DNA of 64,000 nt, taken from assembly GCF_900445235.1 (NCBI RefSeq), contig NZ_UFSM01000001.1, forward strand, positions 3,239,501 through 3,303,500, in the 5' to 3' direction. Both the position numbers and the translations under genes were made by a program. This DNA comes from Aminobacter aminovorans. Lineage in GTDB: Bacteria > Pseudomonadota > Alphaproteobacteria > Rhizobiales > Rhizobiaceae. Shown here piece after piece: positions 34,323 through 43,338 of the stretch. The stretch's first letter is position 1. The number at the start of each line of letters is the position of its first letter. The notes beneath the pieces are model-generated. The model was not told the DNA's origin. It made no database searches and saw only the letters and a list, made by a program, of their open reading frames with translations.

Positions 34323-34617
34323 CCTCTTCGATCTGTTCGATCAGCCGATAAAACGGTCTGCAGAGATCCGTGCATTTCCGTCGGAGAAAATGACCGGTGC
34401 CATCATGCATGCCGCCGACCAGGTTATCGCTGCAGGTTCCTCCGGACGGCAAGAGCTCAATCGACAGGCCGTGCTATGGCGGGTTCGGCTGATCGTCCTT
34501 GGCCTTCCCTCAGCCGAAATTGATCGTTCTGCAACTCGGTGGCGGCAGGAGATAGTCTGCGAGCTGCTGCGGCGATCGCGGCGACTCGGGAGCTTCAATG
34601 AGGGGGATGCGGCGTGA
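34309..34617 (+). CDS. DUF6074-like phage protein
   Basis: The 102-aa protein (MTQLSLFDLFDQPIKRSAEIRAFPSEKMTGAIMHAADQVIAA ... LNRQAVLWRVRLIVLGLPSAEIDRSATRWRQEIVCELLRR) resembles DUF6074 proteins of rhizobial prophages, which share the IRAFP segment. The ATG at 34309 overlaps the end of the DUF1376 gene by 14 bp. Function unknown. Confidence 0.7.
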   Translation: MTQLSLFDLFDQPIKRSAEIRAFPSEKMTGAIMHAADQVIAAGSSGRQELNRQAVLWRVRLIVLGLPSAEIDRSATRWRQEIVCELLRRSRRLGSFNEGDAA

Positions 34618-34697
34618 CCGTCCCGTGTTCCACGTCGAACTCCCACCGGGCGGCTGATTTCAGTTGCGACCTTTCAGGTTTGGCGTCTCCGCGCGAG

Positions 34698-35012
34698 CTA
34701 CTGCTCTTTCTCCTGTTCGTCAGAGCTCAGGCGCGACGTGATGTAGTTCGCGACGAAAAACTTATCCGCTTTGACAGTGCGTCTAAGTGCTTTCGTAGTC
34801 GCTGCCTCGATTGCATGGAACGACGCGGTGGCAGCAGCAATGTCGCTGAACTGACCGATGAGCGTCGTGTTCGGCAGTCGGTACCAGACGTGGTTGACAA
34901 GAATCCAATAGTCCCAATCGAGCTTTCTAGCTTCTTCAAGGAACGTGGCATGCGGATCTGGCGAATTCGGGATGCTGTCAGGGAGATCATACGTCACGAT
35001 GAACTTCGGCAT
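34698..35012 (-). CDS. Small Cas2/SinR-like fold protein, unknown
   Basis: The 104-aa protein starts MPKFIVTYDLPDSIPNSPDPHATFLEEARKLDWDYWILVNHVWYRLPNT. A first strand ending in YDL, a helix, and a strand ending in a tryptophan/tyrosine pair are the order seen in SinR-family and Cas2/VapD ferredoxin-like proteins. It is transcribed against the surrounding phage operon, like a lysogenic accessory gene. No repeat array or cas genes are near, so a CRISPR role is not supported. Confidence 0.6.
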   Translation of the reverse strand: MPKFIVTYDLPDSIPNSPDPHATFLEEARKLDWDYWILVNHVWYRLPNTTLIGQFSDIAAATASFHAIEAATTKALRRTVKADKFFVANYITSRLSSDEQEKEQ

Positions 35013-35113
35013 CTGTTGGTTTCCTTAGACCATTCACATCGACAGCTCGACGGCGCTGTGACCAGAAGGCGACGAGACGTCTCGCAACAACACCTCGCCA
35101 AAGAAGGCAGTGA

Positions 35114-35383
35114 TTACCTCTTCTTAACCGGGGCCTTTGCCTTAGGTGCCGCTTTCGCGGGCGCAGCCCTGGGTTTCGGCGCTGGCTTGTTGGCGACTGG
35201 TGCAGCTCTGGGTTTCGCAGCTGGTTTTGCCTTCGCAGCTGCGGCCGGTTTGCCGTCAGCATGTGCCAAGACCGCTGCAGCCAGTCTCTTCTCACGAGCC
35301 TTCGCTGTCTTGTCTGCAAGCACCTGGCCAGCAAGAGTTTCGATCCCGTCTGAATGGTCTTTACCGCCCTTCACGTTCGCCAT
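35114..35383 (-). CDS. Histone H1-like Lys/Ala/Pro-rich protein
   Basis: The 89-aa product has a short N-terminal part (MANVKGGKDHSDGIETLAGQVLADKTAKAREKRLAAAVLA) and a tail built of repeated KPAA, PKPRAAP and APKAK units ending VKKR. It is strongly basic, as in bacterial histone H1-like proteins that coat nucleic acid. GGGAGG lies upstream of the ATG at 35383. It runs against the phage operon. The tail suggests DNA binding; the specific role is unknown. Confidence 0.7.
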   Translation of the reverse strand: MANVKGGKDHSDGIETLAGQVLADKTAKAREKRLAAAVLAHADGKPAAAAKAKPAAKPRAAPVANKPAPKPRAAPAKAAPKAKAPVKKR

Positions 35384-35548
35384 CTCGGTCGTCCTCCCTT
35401 TGTTTGATGGGCGACACGGAGCATCCGCTTCAACCTCAGGTCGTGCAAGGGCAAGAGGGGTGGGGCGGGGTAAATCTCCACAGCCTTTCGGGGGCCCCGA
35501 CCGCCATGGGCTCATGTCCAGATTTTACAGAACTGCGGGAGAAAAATT

Positions 35549-36130
35549 TTGAAAATTCCTGATGTTCCTCCGCGATTTAGGTCAAAGCTGGCGCGCGAAC
35601 GTTGGACGCGTATCGCCGAGGACCTGATCAAGCACGGCCTCGACGCATCAGCGCGCGTCGAACTCATCAGTGACTATGTTGACGCAGAGAACCATATCAC
35701 CAGCCTGCGACCTCAATCGAAGGGTACCGGCGACATGAAGCTCGCCAGGGCCAGGGCCCTCAACGTCGCCACGGCGGAGCGCAGGCGCCTGCACCAACGT
35801 CTTTTCGCGGGAGCCAAACGGCTCGAGGAAGTCCTTCCAAGCCTGGAAGCCTTCACCGAAGTGATCGTCGCCGGCGATCAAAGCGAGGCGGATGCGGCCT
35901 GGCGCGCTCACTTTCTGACTGGCAAAGGCCTGATAAGGGATGCTAGCGCTTCAAGGGACATGCATAGGCTCGAGGCTGAGCGGCTGGAGGCCAAGTACGG
36001 CGAACCATCTTGGAATGCACTCCTCTATGAAACCGTCCAACAGCAGGCCGAGGCAGACCGAGCGCTGGAAGCGCTTTGGCGCGCGAAACCGAGCCAACGG
36101 CGGCGCCTCGATGAAAAAGGCGCGAAATGA
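35549..36130 (+). CDS. Putative phage terminase small subunit (P27-like)
   Basis: The 193-aa protein begins with a pattern like P27-type small terminases: PPRFRSKLARERWTRIAEDLIKHGLDASARVELISDYVDAENHITSLRP. A long helical basic middle (RALNVATAERRRLHQRLFAGAKRLEEVLPSLEAF) and a helical C-terminus follow. The position at the head of the morphogenesis block supports the call, but no large terminase follows, so it remains tentative. Confidence 0.5.
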   Translation: MKIPDVPPRFRSKLARERWTRIAEDLIKHGLDASARVELISDYVDAENHITSLRPQSKGTGDMKLARARALNVATAERRRLHQRLFAGAKRLEEVLPSLEAFTEVIVAGDQSEADAAWRAHFLTGKGLIRDASASRDMHRLEAERLEAKYGEPSWNALLYETVQQQAEADRALEALWRAKPSQRRRLDEKGAK

Positions 36131-36136
36131 GCCGCT

Positions 36137-36466
36137 ATGCGTCGCAGCCTTCTTCCGCCTGAGATCGAGCCAGATATTCTCGACATCATCGCCACGCTCG
36201 ACGATGCCGCAGAACGGAGCGGCGACCGGCGCTATGTGCGAGCCAGAAACGCCTTAGCTGCGGCGTCGCCTGGGAGGCCAAGGGTCGACGACGAACGGCT
36301 AATCGAAGAAGCGAAATGGTTACTTGATAGCGGCCAGGTCAAAAACCTTAATAGAGCGCTGCTGATGGTCGCTCGAAGCGCCAATATCACGACTTGCCAT
36401 CGCTCGTTTGCGGAACGTCTCCGTCAAAAAATTGCTTCCGGCTTGAAGAAAACGTCCGGGAAATAG
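36137..36466 (+). CDS. Phage protein, unknown
   Basis: The 109-aa protein (MRRSLLPPEIEPDILDIIATLDDAAERSGDRRYVRARNAL ... AKWLLDSGQVKNLNRALLMVARSANITTCHRSFAERLRQKI) is helical and basic at the C-terminus, possibly a small DNA-binding protein. It starts 6 bp after the terminase-like gene. No family recognised. Confidence 0.6.
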   Translation: MRRSLLPPEIEPDILDIIATLDDAAERSGDRRYVRARNALAAASPGRPRVDDERLIEEAKWLLDSGQVKNLNRALLMVARSANITTCHRSFAERLRQKIASGLKKTSGK

Positions 36467-36493
36467 TTTTTTTGGACGACGCCGTTTGTCAGC

Positions 36494-37225
36494 ATGCTCC
36501 CCGTGCAGATCGTGCCGGAGCTTGCAATGAATGCTATCAGCGCCACCCTTGCCAAAATCGGATCTAGGAAGACCATCGCGCCGGTGTTGTCGCCGGCCGC
36601 GTACGCAATAGGGCGGGAAGGCTCTGGCGAGATTTCTCGGCTCGAAGCTGTTTCGCCTGAGTATGCGCGACTGAAAGCGAAGCGCGCCAAGTTACTCGCT
36701 GAACAAGTCGAGATCGCGACGCAAAGTGCCAAAGTGTCCAATGGGATCAGAGGACATCGCGAGAACATCATCCGGAGATTGCCAACGGCGCAGGAAACTC
36801 GCGTAGCCGAGCTGCTGGAGGATCCGCGACCGGCGCCCTCGCGCGACAGTGCCGCCTTGGATTCTCTCGAGGTGTTGGAGGCTCGGCATCTCGACCTGAA
36901 CGTCGCCTTGGCAGCGCTTGACAGGCGAATTGCCGCGGCGCGCATGGCAGCTTCCGCGATGGTCCGCGATCAAGTCGAGCCAGAATATCGGGCACTGGTC
37001 TCAGCGATTTGTGAACAGCTTATCGCTCTTCATGGTGCGGTCGAGCGGTACGAAGCCTTCACCGACAGCTTGAACGCGGATGAAGTCGCTTGGTCTTCCC
37101 TTGTCGGCATGCCACTGCAGTTCGCAAACGGCAGGGATCGCTATTCGCCCGTCGCACAATACCTCCGTGAGGCGGCGAAGCATGGGTTCATCTCTGCCAA
37201 CAAAGTTCCGGAGGCGATCCGGTGA
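36494..37225 (+). CDS. Phage coiled-coil protein, unknown
   Basis: The 243-aa protein has a predicted coiled coil (about 55-150: PEYARLKAKRAKLLAEQVEIA, then ALDSLEVLEARHLDLNVALAALDRRIAAARM) and a C-terminal helical part. An in-frame ATG at 36527 is an alternative start. It overlaps the prohead protease gene by 4 bp and may be a scaffold-like or head-associated protein, judging only from position and helicity. Confidence 0.6.
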   Translation: MLPVQIVPELAMNAISATLAKIGSRKTIAPVLSPAAYAIGREGSGEISRLEAVSPEYARLKAKRAKLLAEQVEIATQSAKVSNGIRGHRENIIRRLPTAQETRVAELLEDPRPAPSRDSAALDSLEVLEARHLDLNVALAALDRRIAAARMAASAMVRDQVEPEYRALVSAICEQLIALHGAVERYEAFTDSLNADEVAWSSLVGMPLQFANGRDRYSPVAQYLREAAKHGFISANKVPEAIR

Positions 37226-37857
37226 GACTCGAGAGGCGATCGGCAAGCGACGGGATCGAATATAGCGCCACCGGTTTCATCGAGCGCCCTGCTGCAGCGC
37301 GGCCGGCGCCATTCACGAAATCTGTCGTGGCCGACGGGGATGAGCTCGTCGGAACCGCGTGTGTGTATGGCGTCCCACATTATGGCAAGAACCGTCAGCG
37401 GGAGGTCTTTGTGCCTGGCTGTTTTGCGCGCTCGTTGGCCAGCCAGCAGGCGATCAGGTTGCTTCTCGATCACGATGAGTCGAAGCTCATTGCAACGCGC
37501 GCTGACTCCCTGAGGATCGAAAGTGACGACCTGAGACTGACAATTCGCTGCAAGGTTGCAGGAACATCGGCCGGGGCCGTGATGAAGGCGGCTGTGAACG
37601 AAGGCGGCCGGATGGAGTGTTCGGTCGGCTACAACGTCGTGGAGAGCTACGAGCGCTTGATCGAAAGTGAAAGCGTAAAATTTATCACCGACGCCCGCCT
37701 CCTGGAGATCAGTTTGGTGCGCAAGGGAGCCGTGCCGGGCACATCCGCTTCGATTCGCTACGCTAGTGACAGCTCCCTTTTGAAAGCATTCCAGGGTCTT
37801 GAAGACGCACTCGACGCGCGAAGCCGCGCGTTCCGCCAACTTCTGGATTCGCTATGA
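37222..37857 (+). CDS. HK97-family prohead protease
   Basis: The 211-aa protein fits the Caudovirus prohead serine protease family. ELVGTACVYGVPHYGKNRQREVFVPGCFARSL is the entry strand region; the catalytic histidine is in LLLDHDES (H84) and the serine in MECSVGY (S134), followed by LLEISLVRKGAVPGTSA. These proteases trim scaffold and capsid during head maturation. Active residues are intact, yet no major capsid gene follows. The start is a GTG overlapping the previous stop. Confidence 0.85.
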   Translation: MRLERRSASDGIEYSATGFIERPAAARPAPFTKSVVADGDELVGTACVYGVPHYGKNRQREVFVPGCFARSLASQQAIRLLLDHDESKLIATRADSLRIESDDLRLTIRCKVAGTSAGAVMKAAVNEGGRMECSVGYNVVESYERLIESESVKFITDARLLEISLVRKGAVPGTSASIRYASDSSLLKAFQGLEDALDARSRAFRQLLDSL

Positions 37858-37895
37858 AATCCGATCGGCCCTTCACCTTGCTGCGCGATCGGCGG

Positions 37896-37927
37896 GCCCG
37901 GCACGTGTCCCTCCTGGCGTGCCGGGC
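37896..37927 (+). terminator. Hairpin between head and tail genes
   Basis: Perfect 10-bp arms GCCCGGCACG (37896-37905) and CGTGCCGGGC (37918-37927) surround a 12-base loop. No T-run follows, so it may be an RNA processing or attenuation hairpin, or mark the scar where capsid genes were lost. Confidence 0.45.
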
Positions 37928-37941
37928 TCATCTCTTCCAAG

Positions 37942-38376
37942 GTGGCGACATTGACTGATATTCAGGATCGGCCGAGTTCCTGCGACGCGATTGGGGCGGG
38001 AGGCCCCGCTTTAAAGCCATCGGCGCGCGACACGCTGGCATTTGCGCATTCCAGAATGACGCCGGCGGAGATCGCAGAGCACGCCCTCAAGCTCGCTGAC
38101 GCAGTCGAATACTTGCAAAGCAGCGTCGACACGCTGCGCGAGAACAACAATAAGGCGGCCCGCGCTCTCGAGGGCACGCAGGACGCTCTAGCTGCCCATC
38201 TAGGGGTTGTCTGTCGCATCCGGGAACTCTTCGAAGCCCACCGTAAGCGTGAGGCCCGCGACCTGCTGCGCGGCGCAGCATCGACCATCTTCGAGCGTGA
38301 ACCGGCGCCGGTGTTGGAGCCGTTGCAGTGGTCAAACACGATTTTCAGCCCTTTCCCGGAGCGCCAAGGTGGCTGA
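37942..38376 (+). CDS. Phage protein upstream of tape measure, unknown
   Basis: The 144-aa protein from GTG 37942 has a central helical, partly coiled region (TPAEIAEHALKLADAVEYLQSSVDTLRENNNKAARALEGTQDALAAHLGVVCRIRELFEAHRKREARDLL). Its end overlaps the tape measure start by 8 bp. The place directly before a tape measure is typical of tail chaperones, but no slippery sequence was recognised. Confidence 0.55.
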   Translation: MATLTDIQDRPSSCDAIGAGGPALKPSARDTLAFAHSRMTPAEIAEHALKLADAVEYLQSSVDTLRENNNKAARALEGTQDALAAHLGVVCRIRELFEAHRKREARDLLRGAASTIFEREPAPVLEPLQWSNTIFSPFPERQGG

Positions 38377-41300
38377 AACAAACCGGGTCGTAACCGAAAT
38401 TACGATTGATGCTCGCGGTTCGGCCGCAGGCTCGGCGGACTATGTCCGGGCCATGGCTGTCGCCCAGGCCGCTGTCGACCGATTGATGGACCGTGAGGCC
38501 AAGCTCGCCGCCGGCGCCGGCAAGGCCACCGACATGCTCATGGTCCAGTCGGCCTCGATCGGCCGTGTTGCGGCTTCATGGGATCGTCTCCGCGCCTCGA
38601 TCGATCCGGTGACGCGGGCCGAGGTCGCCGCAGCTCGCGAACTCAACAGGGCGATGCTGACCGCCGATTCCGCGGTAAAACGCGGGGTGACGTCACAGCA
38701 GGATGCTGCTCGCGTGATCTCAGCGCTGCGCCAGAAGCAGATCGTGGATATCGACGCGGTCAGGCAAGCCCAGCAGCGCCTGAATTCCACGATGGCGGAT
38801 ACCCCCGTCATCGCCGCCAATCAGAACAGGCGTGGCAGCGTCAACCAGTTCAACACCTCGAACGTTGCGGCCCAGTTCCAGGACATCGCGGTCACTTCGG
38901 CTATGGGGATGTCGCCCCTGCAGATCGCGTTGCAGCAGGGCACCCAGCTTTCCGCCGTTCTGGGCCAGCAGGGCGCCGCTGGCGCGGCACGCACCCTCGG
39001 TGCCGCCCTGCTGTCGATTGTCAGCCCGGTTTCGCTGATCACCATTGGTCTCGTCGGCGCCGCTGCCGCAGCGATCCAGTATTTCTCGAAGTCGAAGGCG
39101 GAGACGAAATCACTCGACGACGTCCTCAAGGAACACGAGAAGGCCATTGGCCGCGTCCGAGATCTCTGGGGCGAAGCCGCCGACGAGCGCAGCAAGTACG
39201 GCCGCGAGAGCACCGGGGCCGTCACCTTCGGACTCGAAAACAACCTCGCCGAGCTGGTGAAGCGGCTCCGTGACGCCAACAAGACCACGATGTTCGGCGG
39301 CGGCGACATCGGCGAAGCCGTGACGGCCGCGATCAACAAGAACATGGACCTCACCGGTCTCGGTGCCCGCGAGTTCAGAGGCACCACACTCTTCAAGACC
39401 CTGCAGATCGACTTCGAAGCCTTGCAGAAGGCTACGATACAGGGCCGGCCCGATGTGCTCGGGCTCATCAAGCATCTCGAAGAGATCGGCCAGACCTCAT
39501 CGAACGCCGGCATCAAGGCAATTGCAGCCGATGCCATCGCGGCATTGGCGCCGTTCAAGGATCTCGCCGAAGCCATCCAGGCCGCCGACCGGGAGTTGAA
39601 GCGGCTCTTCAACGATCGCGGCCCCAACGGGATGCTGTTGTCGCGCGGTCAGACCAATCGCGACGATATGGGCAACCTCGCCCTGTTCGAAGCCCAGGAG
39701 GCCATTGCGGCGGCTCGCCGTCGTGCCGCTGCTCAAGCCCAGCTTGAGAGCTTGCTGGCGAGGTCGCCGGCCGAAAAGGCCGCAGCTGCTCGTTCCGCCG
39801 CCGGGGCCCAGTACAACGACAACGAAAGCGCAGCGGCTCGCGCCGATCGGATCGATATCGCCGGCAAGCTCGCCTTGGCCGAGGCCGAAAAGGCGCTTGC
39901 CGAGGCGCGCCGCGATCGTGCGAGGTCTCTCGAAGAAACGCTGGCGTCACAGCAGCTCGAACTCGGTCTCATCGGCCAGACCGTCGGCGAGGTCGCCCGG
40001 CTCCGCATGGAGTACGATCTGACCTCGAAACTGCGGGAGGAAGCCGCCCGGAATGGCATCGAGGCCGACCAGAAAGAGATCGACCTCATCAAGCAGAAGG
40101 CTGCCGAATACGGCCGCTACGCCGAAGAGATCGCGCGGACCAACCTGCTGCGCGAGGTCCAATTCGAACGCGACCAGCTTTTCCGGTCCGCCGGCGACCA
40201 GAGCATTGCGTCCCGGCTTCGCGGCGCCGGGCTGCCGGTAGACCTCAATTCCGATATCGCGCGGGCGATCCGCGAAAACCAGCGGATCGAAGAGCTCCGC
40301 GCCGGCATCCGTGGATTCTTCGACGATTTCCTGGCCGGCTTGATGCAGGGCGACTCCTTCGGGAAGGCGCTCGGGAACGCGATCCTCAACGCGCTGAACC
40401 GTGTCCTCGACAAGGTGCTCGATAACCTCGTCAAGTCGATCGTGAACTCGCTTGTCGGGGGTGCCACCGGCGGCGGATCGGGTTCCGGCATCGTCGGTGC
40501 GATTCTTGGCGCCATCGGCCTCGGTGGAAACTCAGGTGGCAGCTCCGGCGCTGATCCTTGGGGTGCGCTGCGCGACGTCACCTCGGGTTCCAATGTTTCC
40601 AGGTTGTTCTCGCCGGCGAACTCGAACCAAGACATGTCCATCTTCCGGCAGGCGATCTCGGCGATCGAGAGTGCTGGCAGCGGTGGATATTCGGCTCTGG
40701 GTCCCTGGACGAAAGGTGACAGGGCATACGGCGCCTATCAGGTCATGGGCGCCAACATTCCGTCGTGGACGAAGCAGGCTCTCGGCAACTCGATGACGCC
40801 AAGCCAGTTTCTCGCGGACCCGCGCGCTCAGGACTCGGTATTCGATCACTACTTCGGAAAATCGCTGTCGAAGTATGGGAACCCACAGGACGCCGCGTCG
40901 GTGTGGTTTACGGGCAAGCCGCTCAGCGGTGGGGCCGGCGCCAAGGATGTTCTTGGCACGTCTGGTTCCGTCTATGTCGACAAGTTCAACGCCCAGCTCG
41001 ACAAGCTCGGCGGCACCGCTGACAAAGCGACAGGAGGTATCGGCAAGCTCGGATCCGCAGGAGCGAATGCGACGCAGGGCTTGCAACAGGCGGCTGGCAG
41101 CCTCGCCGGTCTGTCGCAACAGATCCAGACCTTCATGGCCTCGGCACAGGGCGGTGGGTCGTCATGGTTCCAGAACCTGGCTGGTATGTTCGGCGGCGCC
41201 GGTGGCGCCTTCAGCTTCATGGGCGGGATCTCCCCGCTGGCAACGGCCGATATCCTGTCGGGATCCTGGGGCTTGTTCCATGACGGCGGCGTCGCCGGCT

Positions 41301-41671
41301 GTGCGACCCGCTTCCGCGCCGGCGTCGATCCACGCATCTTCAACGGGGCACCGCGGTACCACAACGGCACCCCCGGTGCCGGGCTTGGCCCCGACGAGGT
41401 CCCCGCGATTCTTCGGCGCGGCGAACCTGTCTTCAAGTCGTTCGCGCACGCCCGGCAGGTCGTCGGCGGCGGCAACAAGGTCAACATCAACATCAACAAC
41501 CTCGGAGGTGCGTCGGTGCAAGCCGAAGCAAGGGAGGAAGCCGATGGGACGACCTCGATCGACATCGTCGTGGACCGCGTCGTCGCCGATAAGCTGTCAC
41601 GCCGAGGTACCGCTGCGAACTCAGTTCTGCGGACCCAGTACGGGGCTCGCGAAGCCCTGAAGAGGCGGTGA
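38369..41671 (+). CDS. Phage tail tape measure protein with lytic transglycosylase domain
   Basis: The 1100-aa protein from GTG 38369 has long helical N-terminal and middle regions with many Ala/Lys/Glu repeats and hydrophobic segments (TLGAALLSIVSPVSLITIGLVGAAAAA near residue 210). A lysozyme-like domain lies at about 757-870 (FRQAISAIESAGSGGYSALGPWTKGDRAYGAYQVMGANIPSWT ... NPQDAASVWFTG), with glutamate in SAIES as probable catalytic acid. The C-terminus has the usual VPAILRRGEPVFKSFAHARQ motif. Tape measures set tail length; the muralytic part helps DNA entry. Confidence 0.88.
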   Translation: MAETNRVVTEITIDARGSAAGSADYVRAMAVAQAAVDRLMDREAKLAAGAGKATDMLMVQSASIGRVAASWDRLRASIDPVTRAEVAAARELNRAMLTADSAVKRGVTSQQDAARVISALRQKQIVDIDAVRQAQQRLNSTMADTPVIAANQNRRGSVNQFNTSNVAAQFQDIAVTSAMGMSPLQIALQQGTQLSAVLGQQGAAGAARTLGAALLSIVSPVSLITIGLVGAAAAAIQYFSKSKAETKSLDDVLKEHEKAIGRVRDLWGEAADERSKYGRESTGAVTFGLENNLAELVKRLRDANKTTMFGGGDIGEAVTAAINKNMDLTGLGAREFRGTTLFKTLQIDFEALQKATIQGRPDVLGLIKHLEEIGQTSSNAGIKAIAADAIAALAPFKDLAEAIQAADRELKRLFNDRGPNGMLLSRGQTNRDDMGNLALFEAQEAIAAARRRAAAQAQLESLLARSPAEKAAAARSAAGAQYNDNESAAARADRIDIAGKLALAEAEKALAEARRDRARSLEETLASQQLELGLIGQTVGEVARLRMEYDLTSKLREEAARNGIEADQKEIDLIKQKAAEYGRYAEEIARTNLLREVQFERDQLFRSAGDQSIASRLRGAGLPVDLNSDIARAIRENQRIEELRAGIRGFFDDFLAGLMQGDSFGKALGNAILNALNRVLDKVLDNLVKSIVNSLVGGATGGGSGSGIVGAILGAIGLGGNSGGSSGADPWGALRDVTSGSNVSRLFSPANSNQDMSIFRQAISAIESAGSGGYSALGPWTKGDRAYGAYQVMGANIPSWTKQALGNSMTPSQFLADPRAQDSVFDHYFGKSLSKYGNPQDAASVWFTGKPLSGGAGAKDVLGTSGSVYVDKFNAQLDKLGGTADKATGGIGKLGSAGANATQGLQQAAGSLAGLSQQIQTFMASAQGGGSSWFQNLAGMFGGAGGAFSFMGGISPLATADILSGSWGLFHDGGVAGCATRFRAGVDPRIFNGAPRYHNGTPGAGLGPDEVPAILRRGEPVFKSFAHARQVVGGGNKVNININNLGGASVQAEAREEADGTTSIDIVVDRVVADKLSRRGTAANSVLRTQYGAREALKRR

Positions 41672-41976
41672 TGACGATATCCCCGTTTCCATGCGCGTTC
41701 CTGTCGCCGTATCCCAAACAGGACATCTACAACGCGGTCTGGATATCGGATCTCGATGAGCCGTTGTGGCGTGTTCGCGTCCTTCGCGCCAATGGCTGGA
41801 TCGAAGTCGCAACCTTCGACATCGATCAGCGGGTATGGACCACCACGGAGGCCGGGACGGCCAGCCTTCGCGACGCTGTTATCGAATTCGCTAGGCAATC
41901 GCCTTGGGTGGTGTTCCTCGATCGACGAGACGAGCCCGAGTTCGCGCCCCTCTTCAAAAAGGAACGACTGCAGTGA
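41671..41976 (+). CDS. Small phage tail-region protein, unknown
   Basis: The 101-aa protein (MTISPFPCAFLSPYPKQDIYNAVWISDLDEPLWRVRVLRANGWIEVATFDIDQRVWTTTEAGTASLRDAVIEFARQ) overlaps the tape measure stop (TGATG) and ends overlapping the next GTG start. Composition suggests a beta-rich soluble protein; no family recognised. Confidence 0.65.
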   Translation: MTISPFPCAFLSPYPKQDIYNAVWISDLDEPLWRVRVLRANGWIEVATFDIDQRVWTTTEAGTASLRDAVIEFARQSPWVVFLDRRDEPEFAPLFKKERLQ

Positions 41977-43055
41977 GCCAATCTGATTTCGGTACCATCA
42001 ATCCCACCGCCAAGAGCGGTTCCGCTCTAGCGACCGACTTGATGGCGTTTCGCGATGCTCTCCACAGCAGCCACAAAGGTCCGACGGCGCCGAGCTACGT
42101 TGTCACCGGCCTTGTATGGCTCGATGACGCTCTCGATCCGCTCTGGCTCTACAAGATTTACGACGGGACATCCTGGATCACGATGTTCGCCGTCGACAGC
42201 AGCACTGACCGAGCCTGGCCGATTAACCCCGGCGAGAAAGAACGATTTCCGCTCGCCGGCGGCACGGCGAACGCCCTGACGTTGACCCCGGCAGTTGCGA
42301 TGACAGCTTATGCCGATATGGACGTCCTCACATTCGAGGCTGCATCGAGTAACAGCGCCGCCGTGACCATGAACGTTTCCAACATTGGCGCCAAGGCGAT
42401 CCGCAAGATGGCTGCGGGAGCTGATGTTGCCCTTGTCGCCGGTGATATTCTCGATGGCGTTCGATACACCGCCAATTACGATACAGCTGCCAATGCTGGT
42501 GCCGGCGCATGGGTCTTGGTGAATGAGCCGTCGGCGACTTTGACGTCGCCTGGCGTTGTCGAACTGGCGACTGATGCCGAGGCAATCGCCAAAGCAGATG
42601 CGGTGCGGGCGCTCACGCCGTCCAACTTAGCTGCCCTCGGCGCGTCCACGACCCTCGCGGGTTTGGTGGAGCTCGCCACCGCCGCGGAGGTGGCCACCGG
42701 AACCGACACGGCCCGCGCACCATCCGTATCCACGATGGGAAGCCATCAAGGTATGGCGAAAGCTTGGGTCAACTTCAATGGTGATGGTACGGTTGCCATC
42801 CGCGACAGCTTCAATGTCACGTCGATCACCGACAACGGCGTCGGCGACTATACGATCAACTTTACGACGGCCTTCGCCAATGCCAACTATGTTATGGTGG
42901 GCAGTGGCAGAGACGACGCCGGGGCTGGCGCTTACAACCTTGGCCTCTTGCAGCAAATTACGCTTACCACGACTACTGCGAACATTCGCACACGCGCCGT
43001 CAACAACACGGCGCTGGACTGTGACACCTTCCATGTCGCCGGATTCGGGGATTAG
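41973..43055 (+). CDS. Phage tail fibre-like protein
   Basis: The 360-aa protein starts at GTG 41973, overlapping the previous stop. It contains the repeated fibre motif SPGVVELATDAEAIAKADAVRALTPSNLAAL and LAGLVELATAAEVATGTDTARAPSVSTM, as in tail fibres and collars of many phages. A C-terminal beta-rich H-type domain follows (GDGTVAIRDSFNVTSITDNGVGDYTINFTTAFANANYVMVGSG). It is the probable host-binding tip. Confidence 0.85.
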   Translation: MSQSDFGTINPTAKSGSALATDLMAFRDALHSSHKGPTAPSYVVTGLVWLDDALDPLWLYKIYDGTSWITMFAVDSSTDRAWPINPGEKERFPLAGGTANALTLTPAVAMTAYADMDVLTFEAASSNSAAVTMNVSNIGAKAIRKMAAGADVALVAGDILDGVRYTANYDTAANAGAGAWVLVNEPSATLTSPGVVELATDAEAIAKADAVRALTPSNLAALGASTTLAGLVELATAAEVATGTDTARAPSVSTMGSHQGMAKAWVNFNGDGTVAIRDSFNVTSITDNGVGDYTINFTTAFANANYVMVGSGRDDAGAGAYNLGLLQQITLTTTTANIRTRAVNNTALDCDTFHVAGFGD

Positions 43056-43059
43056 ACCC

Positions 43060-43338
43060 ATGCAACGAATAATCTATCCACTTGGCGATGGTGTGGCTGT
43101 TGTCATCCCCGCCGAAAGGGCCGCGCTTCCTATCGAGGAGATCGCCCGCAAGGATGTTCCTGCAGGTGTGCCCTACAGGATCGTGGCGGCGACTGATATC
43201 CCCGAAGACCGTTCGCAACGGGAGCTCTGGACCGCCGATTTCAGCCAACCCGACGGCTACGGAATCGGTGCCGAGTCATGGATTGCGGAGATGCAGGCTA
43301 TCGTTGCCGTCCAGGCCGCCCAGGAGGGAGATCAATGA
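43060..43338 (+). CDS. Small protein downstream of tail fibre
   Basis: The 92-aa protein (MQRIIYPLGDGVAVVIPAERAALPIEEIARKDVPAGVPYRIVAATDIPEDRSQRELWTADFSQPDGYG) resembles short proteins encoded after tail fibres in phages and may be a fibre accessory or assembly protein. It starts 4 bp after the fibre gene and overlaps the next start by 4 bp. Confidence 0.65.
   Translation: MQRIIYPLGDGVAVVIPAERAALPIEEIARKDVPAGVPYRIVAATDIPEDRSQRELWTADFSQPDGYGIGAESWIAEMQAIVAVQAAQEGDQ

Noticed and set aside
34698..35012. CRISPR-associated cas2
   Set aside because: No direct repeat-spacer array and no cas1 or effector gene in the window. Only the fold pattern is Cas2-like.
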